From the NCBI GenBank assembly GCA_030666885.1, contig DAOUWY010000021.1, positions 1-14,875 on the forward strand: 14,875 nt of DNA, written 5' to 3'. The number at the start of each line of letters is the position of its first letter. Positions within the stretch are counted from its first letter, which is position 1. This document shows, in pieces, positions 6,609 to 13,593 of this stretch. The notes below the pieces were generated by a model that saw nothing but the letters and a program-made list of their open reading frames with translations, searched no databases and had not been told where the DNA came from. A program made the position numbers and the translations under genes. Source of the stretch: Methanosarcinales archaeon (GTDB lineage Archaea; Halobacteriota; Methanosarcinia; Methanosarcinales; Methanocomedenaceae).

Positions 6609-8438
6609 TCAGGTGATTGTCAGGATACTGATTTCCAGGTTATCTCGTACTGCTTCCTGTAACCGGTCACCAACATCAGAATCCTTGACAATCCTGATAT
6701 CACCTTTTCGCCCCACAGTAGCAGTAAAGATAAGTTCTCCATCCACCATCACTTCCACATCCGCCCCCGCCACTCCGGACGATTTTAATATAATGTGTTT
6801 CTTCTTCAATGAGATTTCAGGAACCACTGTTTTCCTGAACACCCCTCCCTTTGAAACCTGGCTGTTGTCCAGGGGCTTAACATCTATATGGATGCCCAGT
6901 CTTTTTTCCATCATCTCGATGTTCCTGCCGCCCTTGCCTATCACTTTCGGGATATCAATATCATTGACCCACAAGGTGGCCCTGTTATCCCCGCTCAATT
7001 CAACCTTAACAGGCCCGTGCACCTTACTGCGAAATTCGTCGCGTATACGTTTAGCAGCCAGTCCCCATGCTGAAGGGACAGCCTCCCCGGTTCCGGCAGT
7101 GGGCATAACCACTACCTGTTCACCGTATGTATAAATCTCGAACTCAGTCCTGTTGCTCTCAAAGTCCGTCACCGTGATCACTGGTCGAGCCAGGTCGGAT
7201 TCAGTCATACCATGAGGTACTTTAACAGTGAACTTGATGTCCTGCACACTGGCCACTTCCCCCCTGTCAATGAATATCACCGTATCCACCACCTGTGGTA
7301 TCATACCCAGGTCCACCCTGCCGATAAGCCTCTGGATAGCATCCACCGGCCTGTTGGCATGAACCACACCCACCATACCCACACCAGCCAGCCTCATATC
7401 AGCGAACACCTGGAAATCCTTGGTCTTGCGCAACTCGTCGTAAATAGTATAATCAGGCCTGACAAGCAGCAGCAGATCTGCCGTCTTCTCCATACTCCCT
7501 TCCAGCGGTGAATACTGGGTGATTGCATCGTCTACTGAGAGGTCCCTGGGTGATTCCATTGTCTTTACGATCTTGTTACAGCTTTGCAGGAACTCTGCCA
7601 CCCCTGCGGCGAATGTGGATTTTCCAGCCCCGGGCGGACCTGCTATAAGTACACCACGCTGATGGCCCGCCAGTCGAGACTTCAGTTCCCCTGCCATCCT
7701 GTAATCGTCCATGGACACAAATGCCACCGGGCGCACCGCAGTGATCTCCATGCCATCCGAAAAGGGCGGGGATGCGATTGCGATCCTCATGTTTCCAAGC
7801 TGGAGCACTGTTGCACCGTCGTATTCCATCTCTACGAAGCTGTCAGGGTCCCTCCTTGTCCTTTCAATAAGTTCCCTGGCCATTGACCTGAGTTCCTCCT
7901 CAGTACTGGGAGTTTCGCCTATCCTGACGAGCTGGATATCCTTGATGGAACCCTTTTTAGCAAGTGGCTCCACACCATCCTTGAGATGCACTGACATTGT
8001 GTCGGATGTAAAGAATTCCTCTATGGTAGTAGCTTTAGCCTCAGTTTTCCCGGGAGGAAGGAATATCACTTCCAGGCCCCTGGCATCTGCGATCATGGAC
8101 TGCACCCGGTCCCCTGTCATGAAGGTGGCACTGCAATCAAGTGCAACCTGTCGTATCATGGCATCGACCTCTCCCGTTCTTGCCAGTTCCACTTGTGCCG
8201 GACCCGGCCGCTTTCCTGCAAATTCGAGTTCGATAAGGCCGAGATTCGCCATTTCCCTCAGCCGCCCCAGTTCCTCAAGTCCATTATACCCGGACTCACG
8301 ATGCCGGTTTGCCTGTGATTCTATTTCTGCCACCACAGCTTCGGGCACGATTATGGTGGAATCCCTATATTCCCCTGCATCGATAAGGGAAGTAATACGG
8401 CCTCCGATGATCACACTTGTGTCAAGTACCAGTTTCAT
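6609..8438 (-). CDS. PIN-domain, PilT-type ATPase, KH-domain fusion protein (COG1855)
   Basis: This 609-residue, three-part protein is characteristic of archaea. Residues 1-125 are a PIN ribonuclease-like domain with acidic residues D6 (LVLDTSVIIGG), E38, D92 and D110 in the usual places. Residues 230-400 are a PilT/VirB11-like ATPase with Walker A GPPGAGKS (267-274), a Walker B-like IYDE (332-335) and HAN at 360-362 in the place of the ATPase His box. Residues ~480-525 form a KH RNA-binding domain with IGKGGRNI (500-507), followed by a small beta-rich C-terminal domain (540-609). The combination suggests an ATP-driven RNA-processing or RNA-surveillance enzyme, but its cellular role is not established to my knowledge. 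A GGTGGGG stretch precedes the ATG. It lies 32 bases downstream of hisI on the same strand and is probably co-transcribed with it. All key residues appear present. Confidence 0.88.
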   Translation of the reverse strand: MKLVLDTSVIIGGRITSLIDAGEYRDSTIIVPEAVVAEIESQANRHRESGYNGLEELGRLREMANLGLIELEFAGKRPGPAQVELARTGEVDAMIRQVALDCSATFMTGDRVQSMIADARGLEVIFLPPGKTEAKATTIEEFFTSDTMSVHLKDGVEPLAKKGSIKDIQLVRIGETPSTEEELRSMARELIERTRRDPDSFVEMEYDGATVLQLGNMRIAIASPPFSDGMEITAVRPVAFVSMDDYRMAGELKSRLAGHQRGVLIAGPPGAGKSTFAAGVAEFLQSCNKIVKTMESPRDLSVDDAITQYSPLEGSMEKTADLLLLVRPDYTIYDELRKTKDFQVFADMRLAGVGMVGVVHANRPVDAIQRLIGRVDLGMIPQVVDTVIFIDRGEVASVQDIKFTVKVPHGMTESDLARPVITVTDFESNRTEFEIYTYGEQVVVMPTAGTGEAVPSAWGLAAKRIRDEFRSKVHGPVKVELSGDNRATLWVNDIDIPKVIGKGGRNIEMMEKRLGIHIDVKPLDNSQVSKGGVFRKTVVPEISLKKKHIILKSSGVAGADVEVMVDGELIFTATVGRKGDIRIVKDSDVGDRLQEAVRDNLEISILTIT

Positions 8439-8470
8439 ATCCCCACCCCATCTTACCGGATTTTCCTGAA

Positions 8471-8851
8471 TTAATACACGTCTTCGGGATCAAATACCTT
8501 CTCGCTTACCACATCGCCCTCAAGCGTGCGGTAGAAACATGACCTGTATCCCATATGACACGCACCGCCGCCCAGCTGTTCAACCTTCAACAGTACAGCG
8601 TCTGCATCGCAGTCAATGTACATATTGTGTACTAGCTGCACATGACCGGAACTTTCACCCTTGAACCAGAGCTTACCCCGGCTGCGGCTGAAGTAGTGAG
8701 CCTTCCCCGTCTCTACTGTCTTTTCAAGGGCCTCAAGGTTCATGAAAGCCAGCATGAGTATATCGTTCGTCTCGTGGTCCTGGGCTATGGCAGTAATAAG
8801 CCCTTTATCATCAAATTTTAATTGAGCGCGTATATCGTCAGATAATTTCAT
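8471..8851 (-). CDS. hisI: Phosphoribosyl-AMP cyclohydrolase
   Basis: This 126-residue enzyme opens the adenine ring of phosphoribosyl-AMP in the third step of histidine synthesis. Its length fits the stand-alone archaeal HisI without the HisE domain. Motifs include LAFMNLEAL, HYFSRSRGKLWFKGESSGH (52-70) and the metal site DCDADA with D80, D82 and D84. The zinc cysteines C81, C98 and C105 lie in DCDAD, GGACHMGYRSCF and neighbours. No other his genes are in the window, so the pathway is dispersed. It is divergent from the Trm5-like gene across an 81-base gap and upstream of the PIN-ATPase gene. The ATG is preceded by a weak GGTAG ribosome site. Confidence 0.96.
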   Translation of the reverse strand: MKLSDDIRAQLKFDDKGLITAIAQDHETNDILMLAFMNLEALEKTVETGKAHYFSRSRGKLWFKGESSGHVQLVHNMYIDCDADAVLLKVEQLGGGACHMGYRSCFYRTLEGDVVSEKVFDPEDVY

Positions 8852-8896
8852 CGGACTACCTGATGTTTTGTTATAATAAAATCATTTGGATGCAAC

Positions 8897-8906
8897 TAAT
8901 ATATTT
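8897..8906 (+). promoter_or_regulatory. Candidate TATA box for the Trm5-like gene
   Basis: CTAATATATT ends about 27 bases before the ATG at 8933. This spacing predicts a leaderless or nearly leaderless transcript, which fits the lack of a good ribosome site. Confidence 0.45.
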
Positions 8907-8932
8907 AGCCGCCAAAGTATAGAGCAAGTTAA

Positions 8933-9730
8933 ATGAACCTGAAAACACGTATGGAATGCATAGTACCCGAAACATTGTTACACCTGGTGCCCAACAGTTT
9001 TGATATTATCGGCAATATAGCTGTAATCTCCATACCGCCAGGACTGGATAATTATAAAGCACAAATAGCACAGGCAATTATCTTAAAACACGGCAACATC
9101 ATCACAGTGCTTAACAAAGTATCCAGGCTGGAAGGGGAGGGCAGGGTGGGAAGATATGAGATACTATCAGGTACTACTACCAGGACCGAACACAGGGAAT
9201 ACGGGTTTCGCTATCGTTTAGATGTAAATGAGGTATTTTTTAACCCACATCTTTCTTATGAACGTTCCAGGGTAGCATCCCGGATCAGGAGTGGTGAGCA
9301 CATACTGGTACCATTTTGCGGTGTGGGTCCCTATGTCGTGCCCGCCGCCTCAAGGGGTGCTAGTGTTTTGGCTGTTGAAAAGAACAAAAAGGCGTGCAAG
9401 TGGCTGGCAGAGAATGTGAAGTTGAACCGGGTCGATTCGAACGTGTCCATTATATGCGGGGATGCGTCCCATATTCCCAATATGGTCAGGTGCAGTTTCC
9501 ACAGGGCCGTACTTCCTATTCCTTACGGGATGGACCATTTCCTTTATGAGATGTCCGGACTTGTGGAACATGGAGGAATAGTGCATTTCTACACGTTCAA
9601 AAAACAGTACCAGATACAGGGTTTGGTTGAGGAGTACCGGGGCAATGGGTTTGATGTGGTCTTTTATCGCAGGTGTGGTAATGTGGCACCAGGAGTAAGT
9701 CGATGGGTTTTTGACCTGAAAAAACAATGA
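8933..9730 (+). CDS. Trm5/TYW2-related SAM methyltransferase with altered motifs (COG2520)
   Basis: This 265-residue protein matches the layout of archaeal Trm5/TYW2 enzymes, which act on guanosine 37 of tRNA. The N-terminal segment LVPNSFDIIGNIAVISIP (18-35) aligns with the usual family opening. Next comes RLDVNEVFFNPHLSYER (95-111), where relatives typically read FSPRL..ER, and then a Rossmann fold with ILVPFCGVGPYVVPAASRG (124-142). Two functional motifs differ from canonical Trm5. The motif I acidic residue (usually DMFAG.GPF) is replaced by VPFCGVGPY, and the catalytic NxP segment is replaced by AVLPIPYGMD (192-201). GDAS (176-179) fits the usual adenine-contact acidic position. It may be a Methanosarcinales paralogue with another substrate rather than the essential Trm5, so I leave the symbol empty. 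It is divergent from hisI. Confidence 0.75.
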   Translation: MNLKTRMECIVPETLLHLVPNSFDIIGNIAVISIPPGLDNYKAQIAQAIILKHGNIITVLNKVSRLEGEGRVGRYEILSGTTTRTEHREYGFRYRLDVNEVFFNPHLSYERSRVASRIRSGEHILVPFCGVGPYVVPAASRGASVLAVEKNKKACKWLAENVKLNRVDSNVSIICGDASHIPNMVRCSFHRAVLPIPYGMDHFLYEMSGLVEHGGIVHFYTFKKQYQIQGLVEEYRGNGFDVVFYRRCGNVAPGVSRWVFDLKKQ

Positions 9731-9828
9731 AAAAAAAATCGAAACTTATTTACAATAGTGTAGATTCCTTTCAATCATCAAGTTTATTAGCACATATATC
9801 CAGAATTTAGTTTATCAGAGGATTACAA

Positions 9829-10404
9829 ATGAAGCCTATGAAAAGTGGTTTTGATTCCATTCGCAATTATCTTGGTTCCAAGAAGGAGAAAGGGCGGCGT
9901 AAGATCGCCCTGCTCGTAGACGGACCGAATATGCTCAGGAAGGAATTCCAGATCAATCTGGAAGAGATACGGGATGTTTTAAAGGATTATGGCAGTATCA
10001 AGATCGGCAGGGTATTTTTGAACCAGTATGCATCTGATAAACTGGTGGAGGCAATTGAGACCCAGGGTTTTGAACCGATCATTTGTACCAGTGATGTGGA
10101 TGTAAGGCTGGCTGTGGAAGGTATGGAACTGGTGTTCAGTCCGGTGATCGATACTATTGCACTGGTGACCAGGGATGCGGATTTCAAGCCTCTTTTGTCA
10201 AAGGCCAATGAGCACGGCAAGGAGACGATACTGTTCGGTGCCGAGCCCGGGCTGTCTATTGCCCTGAAGAATTCTGCTGATTATGTGATAATCCTTAAGG
10301 AAGGCGTGATGGAACATGAGTATAACAGCAGGGACTTAGAAGAATCAGGCGCGGAGGAATTTTCTGAGGTGCCCTTGCCAGGTGAAGGTCAGGTTAAACT
10401 GTAG
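9829..10404 (+). CDS. NYN-domain (PIN-like) protein of the TIGR00288 type
   Basis: This 191-residue protein carries a NYN/LabA-like nuclease fold. Conserved acidic and polar positions are D31 and N34 in LLVDGPNML, D89 and D91 in TSDVDVR, and D116/D118 in VTRDADFKPLL. This arrangement binds a metal and cleaves RNA in characterised NYN proteins. The central NTIA-like region PVIDTIALVTRDADF and the following KANEHGKETILFG closely fit the archaeal TIGR00288 family. The C-terminal ~30 residues are acidic and probably disordered. GAGG at 9818-9821, seven bases before the ATG, supports the start. An upstream ATATAT stretch near 9792-9800 may be the TATA box. The stop is TAG. The cellular RNA target is unknown. 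Confidence 0.85.
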   Translation: MKPMKSGFDSIRNYLGSKKEKGRRKIALLVDGPNMLRKEFQINLEEIRDVLKDYGSIKIGRVFLNQYASDKLVEAIETQGFEPIICTSDVDVRLAVEGMELVFSPVIDTIALVTRDADFKPLLSKANEHGKETILFGAEPGLSIALKNSADYVIILKEGVMEHEYNSRDLEESGAEEFSEVPLPGEGQVKL

Positions 10405-10437
10405 GTGTGAGCTGGTGGATTGCAGGTATGACCTGAC

Positions 10438-10444
10438 AAAAAAA
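10438..10444 (-). terminator. T-run terminator of the membrane-protein gene
   Basis: Seven consecutive T on the minus strand begin six bases after the stop codon of the gene at 10450-11112. Archaeal transcription often ends at such runs. A short palindrome, CAGGTATGACCTG (10423-10435), lies just beyond and could add a small hairpin. Confidence 0.5.
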
Positions 10445-10449
10445 TCACA

Positions 10450-11112
10450 TCATCCATACATTGGATGTGTTGGCGGGGTATAATCTGTCCGATGTGTTGC
10501 CGTCTCACCGGTAATCCTACAAATCTTTCTAGCTAATTTTTCTGCTTTTGATTTGTAATTGCCATTATAAATCTGTACAGAATCCCCATGAATTGAGATT
10601 ATGGATACATCCCATGAATCGTCTGACCAGATTGACATAGACGGCGAGTCGTAGCTACATTTTTCACAATGAGTATTGTATGTTATTTCAACAGTTTTTA
10701 GATCGTGGAATGGTATCTTTTTAATAGATTCAAGATATTTTATTGAAGATTCCTCCATGATAACTACGCTTAGAAGTCTTTTATCGATAATGATCACTTC
10801 CCTAACCAGTAATCCACGCAACCCTGTGTAAATAAGAAGAACTCCCATTAATGGAAAAGCCAACATAGCGCACAATATAACAACTGAGACTATAATGGAC
10901 AGCAACATCTCAAATGGCGTAAGTTGTGTAAGATGATAGATATCACCTACTGACAGGAAAGGGATGATTCTCATCACCAGGATAAAGGTAGCGACCCTCA
11001 ACGCTAATAATCCTAATAAAATAAAGAATAAACCAAAACCAACGTTCTCTATCACACTGTCAACCAGCACAATTCCCATTTCGTCTTCTTCTTTAACTAT
11101 AGGTGTCATCAT
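10450..11112 (-). CDS. Two-pass membrane protein with possible PH-like cytosolic domain
   Basis: I do not recognise a named family for this 220-residue protein. Hydrophobic segments at about 25-50 and 69-99 are likely membrane helices, linked by a short polar loop with the sequence SVGDIYHLTQ. Residues ~103-203 are soluble and beta-rich. The order (IIIDKRLLSVVI, KKIPFHDLKTVEI, a loop, DVSIISIHGDSVQIY, then helix KSKAEKLARKICRITG) looks like a bacterial PH-like domain seen after two membrane helices in small envelope proteins. A CEKC pair (149-152) sits in the loop. The start is uncertain: ATG codons 1, 2 and 12 are all possible, and GGAAG directly abuts the first. A TATA-like stretch lies on the minus strand near 11160-11180. 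The gene has its own T-run terminator and appears monocistronic. Confidence 0.65.
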   Translation of the reverse strand: MMTPIVKEEDEMGIVLVDSVIENVGFGLFFILLGLLALRVATFILVMRIIPFLSVGDIYHLTQLTPFEMLLSIIVSVVILCAMLAFPLMGVLLIYTGLRGLLVREVIIIDKRLLSVVIMEESSIKYLESIKKIPFHDLKTVEITYNTHCEKCSYDSPSMSIWSDDSWDVSIISIHGDSVQIYNGNYKSKAEKLARKICRITGETATHRTDYTPPTHPMYG

Positions 11113-11211
11113 CTTCCATTATCTCGTTGAAATGGCTTGCATCGATTTATGTTAGGGGGCATAATAAAAATATCGTATACTACGCACCTGTGACATTGTT
11201 TTTAAGAGGAT

Positions 11212-11218
11212 AAAAAAA
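11212..11218 (-). terminator. T-run terminator downstream of the dph5 relic
   Basis: Seven T on the minus strand lie 24 bases after the stop of the dph5 C-terminal fragment. It is probably the original terminator of the intact gene. Confidence 0.45.
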
Positions 11219-11241
11219 CAAGTCGCCTGCATTTTTTTATT

Positions 11242-11491
11242 TTATTTCGCCATATCCAATATCTTTTCCGGTGCGCCGGCAAGTTTAACCAGGGCTTCGG
11301 CTTCCATGAAATGAAGTTCTGCCAGCACTACAAGTATGTGCAGGGGTCTGCCGAAGTCGTAATGTGCCAGTTCAACTAAGGGCCGAGGTGTAGAATTTAG
11401 CATATATACGGTCTGCGTGTCGGATGGCTTCCAGGCCCTTGACAGATATGTCTTTTTCATCATAGAGGCCGATGCCGATGAATGTAAGCAT
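11242..11491 (-). pseudogene. dph5: Diphthine synthase (dph5/dphB) relic with large internal deletion
   Basis: From ATG at 11491 the minus strand encodes MLTFIGIGLYDEKDISVKG, continuing through ADRIYAKFYTS, an exact-looking DphB N-terminus of about 36 residues. It then reads ALS and a TGA (11372-11374). In another frame the same stretch continues as ELAHYDFGRPLHILVV and LHFMEAEALVKLAGAP, ending at TAA (11242-11244), which is the DphB C-terminus of about 45 residues. Roughly 180 central residues (about 540 bases), including most of the methyltransferase core, are missing; the junction lies near 11370-11390. The intact enzyme methylates the elongation factor 2 histidine intermediate in diphthamide synthesis. 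An upstream TTTAT-rich stretch may be the old promoter. A 109-residue reading frame covering the region is only partly this protein. The deletion could be real or an assembly error. Confidence 0.85.
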
Positions 11492-11945
11492 AAGGGTACT
11501 TTTAGGGCGGGGCAGGATAAAGATTTATGAGGGTGATTGTTGTGATACTTTGTTGGAGAATACATGAACAATTTAAATGAGTGGGAAGATTGATGAGTGA
11601 GGTTAATTGCGGCAGGCGTGGGAACCCTATGGCGTCAAATGGGAGTTTCTAAGTATACAAAGACCCTGTACGTTAGTATGGGGATAGTTATTTACAATCT
11701 GTGTATCGTGTGAAAAGTCTTAACCAACATAAAATTGGTAGAACGAAAAAAGGGGCAGGATGTTCCATAAATAAACATAATAAAAGTTAAATAGTATAAT
11801 AGAGTTTTTTGGACAAAAATCTATATAAAAGGATGTTTTATTATATATTTAGATCAAACTAATAAAGCAAAGTTTAGTAACATTTGTTATTATGGCTGAT
11901 AATATCTTAATAAAATTAATACATTCTTAATTTCAAGGTGAGTTT
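11492..11945. other. Non-coding spacer between the dph5 relic and the three-gene module
   Basis: I see no convincing gene in these 454 bases. The first half has the base composition of the housekeeping genes; the second half (from about 11750) becomes strongly AT-rich, like the module that follows. A short open stretch on the plus strand near 11610-11680 encodes AWEPYGVKWEFLS, which looks coding but is bounded by stops on both sides. It may be a gene remnant that I cannot identify. Confidence 0.4.
11820..11830 (+). promoter_or_regulatory. TATA-box promoter of the three-gene module
   Basis: TCTATATAAAA with a following GG is a strong archaeal TATA element. Transcription would start near 11850, giving a leader of roughly 95 bases. 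A second AT element, TTATATATTT near 11840-11850, could start transcription nearer the gene. Confidence 0.5.
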
Positions 11946-12551
11946 ATGGATATTTCATTAATTGGAGCTAATATTGTAATTTTAGCTAAAAATCACAACC
12001 CATCAATCATTTCTAAAGAATGGTTATCTCAAAAAAATATTTTCGTAGATAACTTCATTAATTTTACACTTACTCCTGCATTCTCAATAGTTGAAACTGA
12101 ATCATTTTCTCTTGTTGTCGACCCAGATAGACTTCAGTTAGCTGTTAAAGTTGATATCCAAAATAATATTGATGCTTTAGAACAAAGCATATTGACTTAT
12201 GTCCAAGCACTCCCTGAAGTACCATATACTGCCATTGGCTTTAATTTCCTTTATAATATTGAAGCAAGAAAAGATATAATTAAAGAAATACTTCATCCAC
12301 CGGATGAAATATTTAAAAAACTTTTCTCTGAAAATTATCAACTTGGAGGGATTATTAAATTCAATAGCGATGGTTTTCTCGTAACAATTAATCTTCAGCC
12401 AAATATTAATAATAAATATAACGAAATAAGAGCAGATGTCAATTTCAATTATTTATTAAGAGATTCGAGCGAAACATCAGACATTATTGAAAAACATAAT
12501 CAAATGAAAGAAATGTCGGGAAATATTTTAGAGAGGTTATTCAGTGAATGA
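11946..12551 (+). CDS. Unknown beta-rich protein, first gene of the AT-rich module
   Basis: I do not recognise a firm family for this 201-residue soluble protein. It has no signal peptide or membrane helix. The N-terminus ANIVILAKNHNPSIISKEWL (8-27) is followed by alternating strands, including SFSLVVDPDRLQLAVKV (53-69), a helix over 73-88, YTAIGFNFLYNI (94-105), GGIIKFNSDGFLVTINL (134-150) and a final charged helix. This pattern loosely recalls the TIGR04255 type of sporadically distributed proteins, but I hold that weakly. AAGGTGA five bases before the ATG is a strong ribosome site and sets the start. The stop overlaps the next gene by eight bases. Codon use is visibly more AT-rich than in the housekeeping genes to the left, suggesting acquisition from elsewhere. 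By context it is the first component of a three-gene operon with a HicA-like protein. Confidence 0.7.
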   Translation: MDISLIGANIVILAKNHNPSIISKEWLSQKNIFVDNFINFTLTPAFSIVETESFSLVVDPDRLQLAVKVDIQNNIDALEQSILTYVQALPEVPYTAIGFNFLYNIEARKDIIKEILHPPDEIFKKLFSENYQLGGIIKFNSDGFLVTINLQPNINNKYNEIRADVNFNYLLRDSSETSDIIEKHNQMKEMSGNILERLFSE

Positions 12552-13104
12552 TACAAATACACTCTCAACAATGAGTATAACTGGAAGTTTGGATATACCA
12601 ACAATTCAAAAATATAATGATGATATAACTTTAATTGACAATGCCATTTTAAAAGCTTTGAATCCCTATTCACCAAGTACTTTCCCAGAATCCACTATTG
12701 GTTATGTAGATGCAAATATGGTAGATTTATTTCAAGAATTAGCATTTACATATAAATCAGCAATTAATCCGCTATTATCTTTTTTTAATTTGCGAAAAAA
12801 AAATGAATTAAATCAAATCATATCATTTGAAAAAATCGAGTGGAATAAATGTTGCATTCAATTTAAATATCCAATTGAAATTACGATCCAAGTTATCGAT
12901 GGTTTCTGGGAAGGATACTACGAAGAACTAGATATAATTATAATCGCTCAAGATGCTGAGCAGTTTAAAAAAGATTTTCAGGAAGAATTTTTCGTTATGT
13001 GGCAAGTCTATGCGAATGAACATGATGAAAAACTCACTAGAAAGGCCAGAGATATCAAATATAAAATCCTTGATTCTATAAAAGGTGTTTTTTGTGAGCA
13101 TTAA
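12544..13104 (+). CDS. Unknown protein with charged helical tail, candidate antitoxin-like partner
   Basis: This 186-residue soluble protein is not recognised with confidence. The N-terminal half is mainly helical (30-95). A beta-rich middle, CCIQFKYPIEITIQVIDG (103-120) then WEGYYEELDIIIIAQDAEQ (122-140), leads into a charged helical tail, FKKDFQEEFFVMWQVYAN and DEKLTRKARDIKYKIL (161-176). A strand pair followed by a helix ending in LT..A..IK resembles proteins encoded just before small HicA-like proteins in several genomes, as I remember them, so an antitoxin-like role is plausible but inferred. The start is GTG at 12544, supported by GAGAGGT six bases upstream; an in-frame ATG at 12571 is a less likely alternative. 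It overlaps the gene before by 8 bases and the gene after by 11, so the three are translationally coupled. Confidence 0.7.
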   Translation: MNDTNTLSTMSITGSLDIPTIQKYNDDITLIDNAILKALNPYSPSTFPESTIGYVDANMVDLFQELAFTYKSAINPLLSFFNLRKKNELNQIISFEKIEWNKCCIQFKYPIEITIQVIDGFWEGYYEELDIIIIAQDAEQFKKDFQEEFFVMWQVYANEHDEKLTRKARDIKYKILDSIKGVFCEH

Positions 13105-13372
13105 GACAAGAAAAATCTCTTCCTCTCTTCAAAGTAAAGGTTTCGAACCAACTGAAAGTGATCATACATATTATTGGTTTTTTCTGGAAGGTATACGAAC
13201 TCATATTAAGACAAAAATTAGTCATGGTAAAAACGAATATGGTGATCGTTTACTGTCAGCAATGCGCAAACAACTTAAATTAGACTCTGCGCTTGAATTA
13301 AAGGACTTGATTAATTGTCCAATGTCTCAAGAAAGATACATTGAGTTGCTTAAAGAAAGGGGTGAATTGTAA
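13094..13372 (+). CDS. HicA-like small protein, candidate toxin
   Basis: This 92-residue basic protein resembles the HicA/YcfA double-stranded-RNA-binding-like fold. The first helix KTRKISSSLQSKGF (4-17) is followed by SDHTYYWFF with H24, the position of the catalytic histidine in HicA. Next come a strand ending THIKTKISHG (36-45), with a second conserved HG, and the helix RLLSAMRKQLKL (52-63). An extra C-terminal part, LINCPMSQERYIELLKERG (72-90), is longer than in classical HicA. In HicA systems the protein cleaves mRNA and is held inactive by a partner. The start is GTG at 13094, not the GTG at 13085, because the ribosome site AAGGTG (13082-13087) lies six bases upstream and includes the earlier codon. 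The classical HicB partner is absent; the two preceding genes take its place. Confidence 0.72.
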   Translation: MSIKTRKISSSLQSKGFEPTESDHTYYWFFLEGIRTHIKTKISHGKNEYGDRLLSAMRKQLKLDSALELKDLINCPMSQERYIELLKERGEL

Positions 13373-13499
13373 AATCAAATGCTGTTAAATATTAAGGACT
13401 CTTTACCAATTAAACTAAGTATTTTCGCCTCGAGAATTTTACCGTCAATATTTTTATACAATTAAAGATAAGATAACATGCCCCTGTTTGTCGAAAATT

Positions 13500-13518
13500 G
13501 TTAAAATTATATTTTAAC
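13500..13518. repeat. Near-perfect AT-rich palindrome
   Basis: GTTAAAAT (13500-13507) and ATTTTAAC (13511-13518) are exact complementary arms around TAT. It could be a hairpin at the end of the module transcript or an operator upstream of the following TATA element. No T-run follows directly. Confidence 0.5.
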
Positions 13519-13593
13519 CTAAAAACTCATCCATCGGCCAGATGCCTTTGATTTGAGCGTTAGCGAAATCCAGGGTCCTTGACTAATAATCCG

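Noticed and set aside
7711..8469. A 252-residue plus-strand frame opposite the PIN-ATPase gene
   Set aside because: It is Ser-rich, has no domain pattern, and lies over a gene with intact PIN and Walker motifs on the other strand.
11232..11247. Plus-strand T-run as a terminator
   Set aside because: No plus-strand gene ends upstream of it; it overlaps the 3' end of the minus-strand dph5 relic.
11242..11571. A 109-residue minus-strand open frame as an independent gene
   Set aside because: Only its last ~45 codons match a known protein (DphB C-terminus). Its front part is out of frame with the DphB N-terminus that lies in the same DNA, so it is a product of the deletion.
11600..11720. A group II intron or insertion-sequence end
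   Set aside because: Some strings recalled intron ends, but no domain V hairpin, terminal repeats or reverse transcriptase or transposase gene is present.
13129..13143. A tRNA-like T-loop string (GGTTTCGAACC)
   Set aside because: It lies inside the HicA-like gene in the coding frame (KGFEPT), and no acceptor or anticodon stem surrounds it.
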